A stretch of 11,503 nucleotides of DNA from Clostridiales bacterium (GCA_003149835.1 QAMX01000056.1:1-11503); one strand, 5' to 3'. Counted from the stretch's first letter, positions 1 through 8,185 are shown. Translations and numbers: made by a program. Notes: generated by a model not told the origin, from the sequence alone.

Positions 1-665
1 TTTTCGCAGGCCGCGTTGATCGCTTTCCAGTTCAGGTTGCCTTCGCCGATCTCCTTGAACACGCGCTTGCCCTCGATATCGACGCCGAAATCCTTGTAGT
101 GGATGACGTTCATCCGGCCGGCGAGCTTTTCAATCCAGACGACCGGATCGCCGCCGCCGGCGGTGATCCAGTGGACGTCGATCTCGCCGCAGAGCGTTTT
201 GGTGTTGTCATAGAGCAGATCCAGTCCGGTTTTGTCGCCGAACCTGTGCATTTCAAAGGCGTGATTGTGGTAGATAAAGTGAATGCCATGCTTCAACAGC
301 GCTTCGGCGACCGCATCCGCTTGGGCGGCAAAATCGAGATAGCCCTGCTCCGAGGCGCGGAAATCTCCGCTCGGCATCGAGCCGATTCCGGCGTTCGGGC
401 AGCCGAAGATCAGGTGCTTATCGATCATCGCCTCGATATCGTTCCGATAGCGGTCAAAGCCGAAGTGCGTGGCGACGATTTTCAGGCCGTTGTCGTCCAT
501 GATCTGTCGCATACGCTCGTTATCGATTTCGGCCACGGCGGAAATCTGGACGTATTTGTAGCCGATCTCGGCGACCTTTTCCGCCGTCCGTTTGATGCTC
601 TCCTCGTCCTTACAGAAGTCTCTGACGGTGTAAAGCTGCGCGGCGATGTTCAGTTTGCTCATCAT
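1..665 (-). CDS. Sugar phosphate isomerase/epimerase family protein (xylose isomerase-like TIM barrel), C-terminus cut by window edge
   Basis: The reading frame is open from an ATG at 665 (or the adjacent ATG at 662) to the left edge, giving about 221 residues and no stop, so the C-terminus is missing. An AGGGG-type ribosome binding site lies 5-8 bases upstream on the minus strand. The protein opens with LNIAAQLYTVRDFCKDEE and carries IYHNHAFEMHR, DVHWITAGGGDP and VIHYKDFGVD followed by IGEGNLNW. These are hallmarks of the AP-endonuclease-2/xylose-isomerase-like barrel, in which the Glu, Asp and His residues bind a divalent metal. The family isomerises, epimerises or dehydrates sugars, keto-sugars and inositols, normally in the cytoplasm and at about 250-290 residues. 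The exact substrate cannot be read from sequence. It follows xylB by 50 bases on the same strand and is probably the last visible gene of the xylose operon. Family assignment is secure; a specific function is not. Confidence 0.88.
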   Translation of the reverse strand, partial: MMSKLNIAAQLYTVRDFCKDEESIKRTAEKVAEIGYKYVQISAVAEIDNERMRQIMDDNGLKIVATHFGFDRYRNDIEAMIDKHLIFGCPNAGIGSMPSGDFRASEQGYLDFAAQADAVAEALLKHGIHFIYHNHAFEMHRFGDKTGLDLLYDNTKTLCGEIDVHWITAGGGDPVVWIEKLAGRMNVIHYKDFGVDIEGKRVFKEIGEGNLNWKAINAACE

Positions 666-714
666 GATAACCCCTTTTCTTTGCCTTTTCTTTGATTGAA
701 TTTCTCTTATCCAT

Positions 715-2244
715 TTATCCATTGAGTTCGTCGAGCTTGACAAACTCCTTTTTCAGCGAGCGGTACAGGCTCTGATAGAGCGGATAGCGCGCTTTGTAGA
801 CCAGCCGCGCCGCCTGATCCGGCTGCTGCACGGTTTTTTTCTCCAACACGGCGTCGCAGCCTTCGGCGACGGAACCGTAAAGCCCCGCGGCCGTTCCGGC
901 TAAAATCGCCGCGCCGAGCGCCGGCCCCTCAGCCGCGTTCGTTGTCGTGACTTTTTTTCCAAACATATCGGCCAGCATCTGCCGCCAGAACATGCTCCGG
1001 CCGCCGCCGCCCGAGGCGCGCACCTCCCGGACGGCAATACCCATCCGGCCGATGATTTCCAGACAGTCCTTCATCGAATAGCCGACGCCCTCCATGACCG
1101 CGCGCAGCAGCTCCGCGCGCGTATGCCGCGCCGTGAGGCCGAAAAAGACGCCGCGCGCATAGGGATCGAGGTGCGGCGTGCGCTCGCCCATCAGGTACGG
1201 CAGATAGAAAAGCCCGTCGCAGCCCGCCGAAACGGCTTCCGCCTCGCGGTCCAGCAATGCGTAAACGTCCTCGCCGAGGCGGGCGGATACCGCCTCCTCC
1301 TCGCCGCAGAACTGTTCGCGGAACCATTTCAGCGACAATCCGGCCGCCTGCGTCACGCCCATGATATGCCAGCAGCCCGGAACGGCGTGGCAGAGCGTAT
1401 GAACGCGGCCTTTTTTGTCGAGCAGCATTTTATCCGTATGTGCAAAGACGACGCCCGACGTTCCCAGCGTAGCCGAAACCGTGCCGCTGCGGACAATGCC
1501 GTTGCCGATGCCGCCCGCGGCCTGATCGCCGGCGCCGCCGACGACGGGCGTCCCCGCTTTCAGGCCGGTCAGCTTCGCCGCCGAGGGCGTCACCTGTCCG
1601 GTTATGCAGACCGATTCATAGACGTCGGCGAGCAAAGCCCTGTCGATGCCGAGCAGCGCCAGCAGCGGCTCGCTCCAGCGGCGCTCGGCCACGTCAAGCA
1701 GCTGCATCCCGCTCGCATCCGATACCTCCGCGGCAAATTCACCGGTGAGGCAAAAACGGATATAGTCTTTGGGCACCAGAATTTTCCGCGTTTTCTCATA
1801 GATCTGCGGTTCATGCTTTCGGAGCCACAGCAGCTTTGCGGCTGTAAAGCCTGTCATCGCCGGGTTCGCGGTGATCTCCACGAGCCGTTCGCGGCCGACC
1901 GTTTCCGTCAGCTCCGCCGCCGCCCCGGCTGTCCGCTGGTCGCACCAGAGAATCGCCCGTCGCAGCACGTTGCCCGCTCCGTCAAGGCATACAAGGCTGT
2001 GCATCTGCCCCGTCAGGCCGACGCAAGCGACCTCGCCCGCGTCGACCCCGCTCTTTGCCAGAACCGCGGCGATGCTCTCCGCCGCCGCGCGCCACCAGTC
2101 CTCCGGCTCCTGCTCGGCCCAGCCGGGCTTGGGCTGATAGAGCGGATACTCCGCCGTAACGCTTGCAAGCTGCGCGCCCGTCTCGTCAAACAGCACGCTT
2201 TTGGTGCCGGACGTGCCGATATCGACGCCGAGAAGATAGCTCAT
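715..2244 (-). CDS. xylB: Xylulokinase
   Basis: This 509-residue FGGY carbohydrate kinase phosphorylates D-xylulose with ATP to give xylulose 5-phosphate in the cytoplasm. The N-terminal phosphate-binding motif GVDIGTSGTK contains Asp8. GLTGQMHSLV (Met81-His82) is the substrate-binding signature typical of xylulokinases rather than glycerol or gluconate kinases. GGAGDQAAGGIGNG places the expected catalytic Asp at residue 240. The C-terminal ATPase half has GVGYSMKDCLEIIGRMG, RASGGGGRSMFWRQMLAD and AAEGPALGAAILAG. The length matches the family (about 490-510 residues). The start at 2244 is preceded by GAGGAAG about 9 bases upstream. It lies 47 bases after xylA and 50 bases before the isomerase-like gene on the same strand, the classic xylA-xylB order. 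No frameshift or lost motif is visible. Confidence 0.97.
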   Translation of the reverse strand: MSYLLGVDIGTSGTKSVLFDETGAQLASVTAEYPLYQPKPGWAEQEPEDWWRAAAESIAAVLAKSGVDAGEVACVGLTGQMHSLVCLDGAGNVLRRAILWCDQRTAGAAAELTETVGRERLVEITANPAMTGFTAAKLLWLRKHEPQIYEKTRKILVPKDYIRFCLTGEFAAEVSDASGMQLLDVAERRWSEPLLALLGIDRALLADVYESVCITGQVTPSAAKLTGLKAGTPVVGGAGDQAAGGIGNGIVRSGTVSATLGTSGVVFAHTDKMLLDKKGRVHTLCHAVPGCWHIMGVTQAAGLSLKWFREQFCGEEEAVSARLGEDVYALLDREAEAVSAGCDGLFYLPYLMGERTPHLDPYARGVFFGLTARHTRAELLRAVMEGVGYSMKDCLEIIGRMGIAVREVRASGGGGRSMFWRQMLADMFGKKVTTTNAAEGPALGAAILAGTAAGLYGSVAEGCDAVLEKKTVQQPDQAARLVYKARYPLYQSLYRSLKKEFVKLDELNG

Positions 2245-2291
2245 GCCGTCACTTCCTCACGATTGTTTCAGATTTATTTGTTTCAGCCGCT

Positions 2292-3614
<1,323 letters not shown>

Positions 3615-3701
3615 AAGGATTCCTCCATTTTTTTAATCGCGCGCGGGCTCTATCGGAATCTCTCCGCCCGCGGCGGCGTTTCAGCGTCTCTTTTCATCCG
3701 G

Positions 3702-3712
3702 GAAACGGTTTC
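3702..3712. promoter_or_regulatory. Operator-like palindrome upstream of xylA
   Basis: GAAACGGTTTC is a 5+5 inverted repeat containing AANCGNTT, the core shared by LacI-family operators and CcpA cre sites. Against the usual 14-base cre consensus (TGWAANCGNTNWCA, 3700-3713) it fits 8 of 11 defined positions by hand alignment. It lies about 90 bases before the xylA start, a sensible place for catabolite repression or a local regulator. Short matches like this arise by chance, so the call is tentative. Confidence 0.35.
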
Positions 3713-3760
3713 GCCGCTTGCCGGGCGGCTCCGCCTCTTCTCTTTTGTCCGATATTTTCC

Positions 3761-5002
3761 TCACCGTATCAGTTCGATAAAGACCCCTTCGCCGCTGTCG
3801 AACGTCAGCGTGACGCCGCCGCTCTCCGGAACGGAAAGACCTTCGCACCGCTCGCCGCGGTGAACAAGCAGGCAATCCGCATCCGGGAAGAGCGTCACGG
3901 ACGCAGAGGCGGCCGGGTCGAACGGATCATGCGTATTGACCGCCATCAGCGCGCGGCCCTCGCCTGTTTTGGCCTGGAAGCAGCCGGCCAGGATCGCCTT
4001 GTCGCTTTCGATCCGGCAGAAGATCTCGGGCGTTCCCCTGTCTTTCTGCACGTTCTGAGCGATGAGCTGCGGCCGGATGCGCTCATGCGCATGCGAGAGG
4101 TCGCCGCGCACGCAGACGCCCGTGCTCTCATATTTCAGAAAATCCCCGCCCACGGCATGGAGCTCGCGGTTGATCTTTTTTGCATATTCATAGGTAGGAT
4201 TTTTACGCCCCTCTTCGTCGACGCACGAGGTGGAAGCGTCCCACCAGCCCTTGCAGTAGGAGGCGTGCATGATCGACGTCGCGCCGTAAGCGAGGCACAG
4301 CGTCGTCTGCCAGCGGAGCTGATACTCGCTGAGCAGCTCCTCCGCTTTCCATGCGCCGGTCTGAACGATGACCCACAGCTCCCGGCCGCTGCGCCGGCAC
4401 GCGCTCGCGGCGATGTCGAGATTTTCCAGATATCCGTCGAACGGGCTGCCGGTATACGGATAGAAATCAAAGCAGAGATACGGCAGATCGATCTCCCGAA
4501 GATACTGCTCAATGTGCTCGTAATAGGTCGGATTCCCGAGCTGCGAAACCGTTTCTGCGGCGGTGTTCTTCGGAACGCTGGCATAGTTGGGGTACAGGTT
4601 GATAAAGGGGATTTTTGAAGGATAGACCTCTTTATAGTGCGCGGCGACGCGGCCGACGTGCGCGAAATCTTTCGCATTCGGCTCGTCTACCGGATAATCG
4701 CCCCAGAGCGCAGGGCTATCGGGATAACTTTTTCTCGCCGCGTCGAGCGTTTCCAGCGGGAACGCCGCCGCATAGCCTCCGGCATTTTCGCCGTCTCCGC
4801 CCCACCACATCGGGAACGTTCCCGAGGCGATGACGCCGATTTTATAGCGCTCGCACAGCGCCAGCAGCTTCTTATCCGGCTGCACGGCGACGAGAAAATC
4901 CACGCCCATCTCCGCGAGCTGCCGCACGCCTTCGGGGTTCCAGAGGTTTTCCGTAAAGTAATACGCGCCGATCGGATATCTTCCCGCTAAACGGTTCAAC
5001 AT
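3761..5002 (-). CDS. Putative cytoplasmic glycoside hydrolase, GH-A clan-like TIM barrel
   Basis: The protein has 413 residues from the ATG at 5002, which has GAGGGG 8 bases upstream. A longer frame reaches an ATG at 5074, but the leftward promoter -10 box is at 5077-5082, so that codon would precede the transcript. The N-terminus (RYPIGAYYFTENLWNPEGVRQ) reads like the first barrel strand of GH42/GH-A-related hydrolases. LWGDYPVDEPNAKDF (Glu107) resembles the acid/base strand, followed by PFINLYPNYASVP, FDFYPYTGSPFDGYLENL, QLRWQTTLCLAYGATSIMHASY and a linker to a beta-rich C-terminus (about 300-413). There is no signal peptide or membrane segment, so it should act on an imported oligosaccharide or glycoside. 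It precedes xylA on the same strand, suggesting a xylose-containing substrate, though this is inference. Exact GH family and specificity are not recognised; it could be a non-catalytic relative. Confidence 0.62.
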   Translation of the reverse strand: MLNRLAGRYPIGAYYFTENLWNPEGVRQLAEMGVDFLVAVQPDKKLLALCERYKIGVIASGTFPMWWGGDGENAGGYAAAFPLETLDAARKSYPDSPALWGDYPVDEPNAKDFAHVGRVAAHYKEVYPSKIPFINLYPNYASVPKNTAAETVSQLGNPTYYEHIEQYLREIDLPYLCFDFYPYTGSPFDGYLENLDIAASACRRSGRELWVIVQTGAWKAEELLSEYQLRWQTTLCLAYGATSIMHASYCKGWWDASTSCVDEEGRKNPTYEYAKKINRELHAVGGDFLKYESTGVCVRGDLSHAHERIRPQLIAQNVQKDRGTPEIFCRIESDKAILAGCFQAKTGEGRALMAVNTHDPFDPAASASVTLFPDADCLLVHRGERCEGLSVPESGGVTLTFDSGEGVFIELIR

Positions 5003-5061
5003 AAAACCGCCCCTCTCTGTCTGGTACGCGCGCCGCCGCGATGGCGCCGGCGCAAACGCCG

Positions 5062-5077
5062 TATTTGTTTGCAAATA
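5062..5077. promoter_or_regulatory. Candidate operator (6+6 perfect inverted repeat) at the leftward transcription start
   Basis: TATTTG-TTTG-CAAATA is a perfect inverted repeat with a 4-base spacer. It touches the first base of the leftward -10 box (5077-5082) and covers the predicted start of transcription of the glycoside hydrolase/xylAB unit. A repressor bound here would block initiation. The TTTGTTTG stretch loosely recalls Firmicutes XylR operators, but the full XylR consensus is not present and no regulator gene lies in the window. Confidence 0.45.
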
Positions 5078-5105
5078 TTATATCATCCGTATCTGAGGAT
5101 AGCAA
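5077..5105 (-). promoter_or_regulatory. Leftward sigma-A-type promoter for the glycoside hydrolase-xylAB unit
   Basis: Read on the minus strand, TTGCTA (5105-5100) and a perfect TATAAT (5082-5077) are separated by exactly 17 bases. Transcription would start near 5070, leaving a leader of about 68 bases to the ATG at 5002. No comparable promoter was seen just before xylA, so this may drive the whole four-gene unit. Confidence 0.65.
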
Positions 5106-5155
5106 GCGTTTTGCAGGCAAAGGCTGGAATTTTCCGAATGGCGCCGTCAGCGCGC

Positions 5156-5184
5156 TTGCCATTTGCTTCGGTTCGGTGTATAAT
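5156..5184 (+). promoter_or_regulatory. Rightward sigma-A-type promoter for the DHDPS-family lyase-rpe unit
   Basis: TTGCCA (5156-5161) and a perfect TATAAT (5179-5184) are separated by 17 bases, the optimal spacing. Transcription would start near 5191, giving a leader of about 68 bases that contains a small GC-rich hairpin. The two divergent -35 boxes are 50 bases apart, so a regulator bound between them could control both directions. Confidence 0.72.
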
Positions 5185-5204
5185 AAACACGTTAAAAATC
5201 GCCG

Positions 5205-5219
5205 CGCCGCAGAGCGGCG
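5205..5219 (+). other. GC-rich hairpin in the leader of the lyase-rpe transcript
   Basis: CGCCGC-AGA-GCGGCG forms a perfect 6-bp stem with a 3-base loop inside the predicted 5' leader, about 40 bases before the ATG. No U-tract follows, so it is not an intrinsic terminator. It may only stabilise the 5' end of the message. Confidence 0.35.
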
Positions 5220-5258
5220 GGCAAAGACGAATGGATGCAAAGGAGCCGAAGGATTTCT

Positions 5259-6203
5259 ATGAAAAATGCGCAGATCAAATCCGGCGTATGGCCGACAATG
5301 ATCACGCCGTTCGCCGAGGACGGGAAAATCGATTACGGTATGGTCGAGAAGCTCGTCGAATGGTATATTGAGCGCGGCGTCGCCGGCATTTTCGCCGTCT
5401 GTCAGTCCTCGGAGATGTTCTTTTTGAACGAAGAGGAAAAGGTCGAGCTGGCAAAATTCATCATTGACCGGGTAAAGGGCCGCGTCGGCGTCGTCGCCAG
5501 CGGACACACAGCCGACGATTTTGACCAGCAGCTCCGCACCGTCCACGCGATGGCGGAGACGGGCGCCGACAACATCGTGCTGCTGCCGAACCGTTTTGCC
5601 CGCGCCGACGAGGGAGACGACGTGTTGATTCGGAATCTGGAAGCTTTCCTCGCCAAGGTCGACCCGTCGATTTCCTTTGGATTTTACGAGTGCCCCGCGC
5701 CTTATAAGCGCGTTCTCACGCCGGCGGTCATGTCCTTTATCGCCGACACCGGTCGTTTTACGTTCATGAAAGACACCTGCTGCGACGCTGAACAGGTGAC
5801 GGAAAAGATCCGTACCGGCCGCGGCGTCGTCAAGGTCTTTAACGCCAACTGCGCTCAGCTTTTGATGACGCTGAACGCCGGAGCCGCCGGCTTCTCGGGC
5901 GTGATGGCGAACTTCCACCCCGAGATGTACGCCTGGCTCTGCGACAACTACGCCTCGCAGCCCGATCTGGCGCAGCGCGTTCAGAATTTCCTTGGCCTTG
6001 CCTCGTGCATTGAGGGGCACATGTATCCTGTCTGCGCCAAGAAATATCTCAAAGCCTTCTTCTTCCCGGAAATGAGCGACTTTACGCGTTCCATGGACCG
6101 CGACAAGTTCGCACCGAGCTTCTATACCGAACTGCTCCAAATGGAAGCGCTGTACAAGGAATTGCTGTCTGTCTGGGGCATCGACCTCGGCGTCAGGGTT
6201 TAA
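5259..6203 (+). CDS. DHDPS/N-acetylneuraminate lyase-family protein, class I aldolase of unknown substrate
   Basis: The protein has 314 residues from the ATG at 5259, chosen because AAGGA lies 5 bases upstream and the family N-terminus (SGVWPTMITPFAEDGKID) begins here. An in-frame ATG at 5235 lacks a good ribosome binding site. The fold is a TIM-barrel Schiff-base lyase. Lys171 in FMKDTCCD is the expected Schiff-base lysine and Tyr143 in GFYECPAP the partner tyrosine, 28 residues apart as in E. coli DHDPS (Tyr133/Lys161). The usual GTTGE loop is replaced by VCQSSEM, the second active-site tyrosine region reads VLLPNRFA, and the Arg after YNVPS is missing (ECPAPYK). It is therefore unlikely to be the lysine-pathway DapA. 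A 2-keto sugar-acid aldolase or related lyase is more plausible. It is cotranscribed with rpe, 6 bases downstream. Confidence 0.88.
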   Translation: MKNAQIKSGVWPTMITPFAEDGKIDYGMVEKLVEWYIERGVAGIFAVCQSSEMFFLNEEEKVELAKFIIDRVKGRVGVVASGHTADDFDQQLRTVHAMAETGADNIVLLPNRFARADEGDDVLIRNLEAFLAKVDPSISFGFYECPAPYKRVLTPAVMSFIADTGRFTFMKDTCCDAEQVTEKIRTGRGVVKVFNANCAQLLMTLNAGAAGFSGVMANFHPEMYAWLCDNYASQPDLAQRVQNFLGLASCIEGHMYPVCAKKYLKAFFFPEMSDFTRSMDRDKFAPSFYTELLQMEALYKELLSVWGIDLGVRV

Positions 6204-6209
6204 GCGCGT

Positions 6210-6857
6210 ATGGTCAAGGTATCTCCTTCGATTTTATCGGCCGATTTCGCCGATTTCGCCGGCGCGGTGCGTATGCTCGACGCCGCCGGCGCCGACTGGA
6301 TCCACTGCGACGTGATGGACGGCATGTTTGTGCAAAACATCTCCTTTGGACAGCCGATGATCCGCGCGCTCCGGCCGTTGACGAAAACGCCGCTCGACGT
6401 CCATCTGATGATCTGCGACCCGATCCGCTATATCGACGAATTCGCCGCAGCGGGCGCCGACATCATTACCATCCACGCCGAGGCCTGCACGCACCTGCAC
6501 CGCGCTTTGCAGCAGATCAAAGCGCATGGGATTCTCGCCGGCGTGAGCCTGAATCCCGGAACCTCTCCGGAGGCCTGCCGCTATGTCCTGGACGACGCCG
6601 ACCTGATTCTCTGCATGTCGGTCAATCCCGGTTTCGGCGGGCAGAAATTCATCCCCTCAACGTATCAGAAGCTTCGGGTTCTGCGCGAAATGATCGACCG
6701 CTCCGGCCGGTCCATTCTGTTGGAAGTAGACGGCGGCGTCAATTTGCAGAATGCTGCGCAGCTCCGCGCCGCCGGAGCCGACGTGCTGGTGGCCGGAAAC
6801 GCCGTCTTCACTCACGAAGATCCGCAGGCAGCCATCGCCGCCATCCGGGAATCGTAA
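6210..6857 (+). CDS. rpe: Ribulose-phosphate 3-epimerase
   Basis: This 215-residue (beta/alpha)8 enzyme interconverts D-ribulose 5-phosphate and D-xylulose 5-phosphate in the cytoplasmic pentose phosphate pathway. It starts with KVSPSILSADFADF, and the metal ligands and acid/base pair are all visible: His32 and Asp34 in WIHCDVMDGMFVQNISFG, His65 in LDVHLMI, and Asp174 in LEVDGGVN. The flexible loop SVNPGFGGQKF and the phosphate-binding GADVLVAGNAVF are intact. Length is normal for the family (about 215-225). The ATG at 6210 comes 6 bases after the stop of the upstream lyase, so the two are translationally close and probably one operon. Its substrate pool is the product of XylAB, encoded divergently. 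A specialised allulose or other hexose-phosphate epimerase of the same family cannot be fully excluded. Confidence 0.95.
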   Translation: MVKVSPSILSADFADFAGAVRMLDAAGADWIHCDVMDGMFVQNISFGQPMIRALRPLTKTPLDVHLMICDPIRYIDEFAAAGADIITIHAEACTHLHRALQQIKAHGILAGVSLNPGTSPEACRYVLDDADLILCMSVNPGFGGQKFIPSTYQKLRVLREMIDRSGRSILLEVDGGVNLQNAAQLRAAGADVLVAGNAVFTHEDPQAAIAAIRES

Positions 6858-6899
6858 TATTTTACCCGGTAATTCAGTGATAATCAAAAAGATTTTTTA

Positions 6900-6944
6900 A
6901 AACAAAACGGATCATCTGAACTCAGCAGATGATCCATTTTGTTT
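6900..6944 (+). terminator. Intrinsic terminator after rpe
   Basis: A 10-bp perfect stem, GGATCATCTG (6909-6918) with CAGATGATCC (6926-6935) and a 7-base loop, is extended by an A-rich left arm and a U-rich right arm (ATTTTGTTT) with a single C/A mismatch. It starts 43 bases after the rpe stop. This is the best terminator in the window and closes the lyase-rpe unit. The A-rich left arm means it could also stop leftward transcription. Confidence 0.85.
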
Positions 6945-7021
6945 CATCCCTTCTGAGCGTCGAATCCCTCTCAATATTTTTTTGAACAGATTCCGTCGAA
7001 ATATGGCTTTTCAAGGCGAAA

Positions 7022-7032
7022 TGTGATATACT
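7022..7032 (+). promoter_or_regulatory. Possible extended -10 promoter for the PAS-domain gene
   Basis: TGATATACT contains TGnTATACT, an extended -10 element (TATACT at 7027-7032). No good -35 hexamer lies 16-18 bases upstream. Position fits: after the rpe terminator and about 52 bases before the ATG at 7085. Confidence 0.4.
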
Positions 7033-7084
7033 TATCCAGCACACCGAACACACCGGCACACACGACTTTCAGGAGGAACGCGTC

Positions 7085-8185
7085 ATGATGGATTACCGTG
7101 ACAATAATTTTCTGTTTCAATTGCTCGAAACGATGACAGACGGTGTTGTGCTTTTTCAAGACAATATCGCATTTTTCGCAAACAGTGCGGCGAAGCAGCT
7201 GCTTGAATCGGATCCGATTGAGAAATCGCTGTTTTATCTGCTCGGAAACACGGACGCCGAGCTGCTGGAAAAGGATGACAACAACAACACGGTTTTTTAC
7301 CTTTTAATCCACCGCAACTGGGTCAGCGCCACTCTGAGCGAGCACGAAGGTCATGTTTCCATGCTCACGCTTCGGGAAGATACCGATGTGTATACGGATC
7401 CGATCCCCTGCCCTATGGATGAAAACGATCTTTCATGGCTGCGTATGATCGCATCCAAGATTTCGATTCTTTCCGACGCCTGCGGCGGAAAGCTTTCGCC
7501 CGATATGGGCGAAGAGCTGCATAAATACGCGGCGATGCTCCATAAATACATCAACAACAGCTTTCTGCGCGCAATGCCCCAGCCGGAATTTGATACTTTG
7601 GATGACTTAGCTTATTTCACCTTCGCCAGCCTTCTTGAATACGCGGTCGATCAGGTAAAGGATAGCCTCTCCGCAGTCTGCATTGAGCTTGATTATAACC
7701 GAAAAAATGAAATTCATGACGCGCATGTCCGCGGTTATGTGCGGCATTTTCTCATGCTGGTCTACAATGCGCTCGACATTCTGATCTATCACTGCAAAGA
7801 GGCCTGCGGTTTTGCCGAGCCCAGCCAGATTACCGTGTCGGAGGGGGCGTCGCAATCGTATCTGTTCCTCCGTATCTCCACCTCGAAGCTCCGTCCGTTT
7901 CCGGCCACGCTCGACGTTTTGAGCGCTTATCAGCGCGAAAAACCGGAGCTGTTCACACCGGCCTACTGTGCGAGCGCCAAACTCGTTATCGCGACTGTGA
8001 AACTCTATAAAGGCATCATCGTCTCCAACGCCTCGGGCGACAAAACGGATATTCTCTTTTGTTTCCCGAAAGATTACGCCCGGCTCGCGTCGCCTTATGA
8101 TTTCAGCGGTTGTACGGTATATCCGAAAATCGAGTTTTCCGACACGCTTTACAACAGCTCTTTTATGAATCAAGCCTCCGTTTAA
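7085..8185 (+). CDS. PAS-domain protein with degenerate histidine-kinase-like C-terminal domain
   Basis: The 366-residue soluble protein starts at 7085, with a perfect AGGAGG (7071-7076) 8 bases upstream; a second ATG at 7088 is equally possible. Residues about 8-100 look like a PAS domain (FLFQLLETMTDGVVLFQDN, then FANSAAKQLLE), and there is no signal peptide or membrane segment. Residues about 120-165 are helical and may be a dimerisation helix, but the usual SHELRTPL phospho-acceptor motif is absent. HFLMLVYNALDILIYHC (about 220) resembles the N box of HATPase domains, and LVIATVKLYKGIIVSNASG near the C-terminus resembles the final helix-strand of that fold. The glycine-rich G1/G2 ATP-lid motifs are missing. 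I infer a cytoplasmic sensory or scaffold protein derived from a sensor kinase. The coding sequence looks more AT-rich than its neighbours. The next gene starts 115 bases downstream. Confidence 0.6.
   Translation: MMDYRDNNFLFQLLETMTDGVVLFQDNIAFFANSAAKQLLESDPIEKSLFYLLGNTDAELLEKDDNNNTVFYLLIHRNWVSATLSEHEGHVSMLTLREDTDVYTDPIPCPMDENDLSWLRMIASKISILSDACGGKLSPDMGEELHKYAAMLHKYINNSFLRAMPQPEFDTLDDLAYFTFASLLEYAVDQVKDSLSAVCIELDYNRKNEIHDAHVRGYVRHFLMLVYNALDILIYHCKEACGFAEPSQITVSEGASQSYLFLRISTSKLRPFPATLDVLSAYQREKPELFTPAYCASAKLVIATVKLYKGIIVSNASGDKTDILFCFPKDYARLASPYDFSGCTVYPKIEFSDTLYNSSFMNQASV

Noticed and set aside
3724..3735. GGCGGCTCCGCC inverted repeat after the glycoside hydrolase as a terminator
   Set aside because: The stem is only 4-5 bp with a tiny loop and no U-tract follows; it is more likely GC-rich chance palindromy, so read-through into xylA is assumed.
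5003..5074. N-terminal extension of the glycoside hydrolase to an ATG at 5074
   Set aside because: The leftward -10 box lies at 5077-5082, so the ATG would be upstream of the transcript start. The extension is low-complexity, while the ATG at 5002 has its own ribosome binding site and starts at the family N-terminus.
4872..6140. Long minus-strand ORF (422 codons) covering the lyase gene and the divergent promoter region
   Set aside because: It overlaps two well-supported genes and both promoters, and its protein shows no family motifs.
5259..6203. Annotation as dapA (lysine biosynthesis)
   Set aside because: The catalytic threonine pair, second tyrosine and substrate-binding arginine expected for DHDPS are not present at the aligned positions, and the neighbours are pentose genes.
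6858..7084. Small RNA or riboswitch between rpe and the PAS gene
   Set aside because: Apart from the intrinsic terminator and a possible extended -10 element, no conserved riboswitch-like core or further strong stem was seen.
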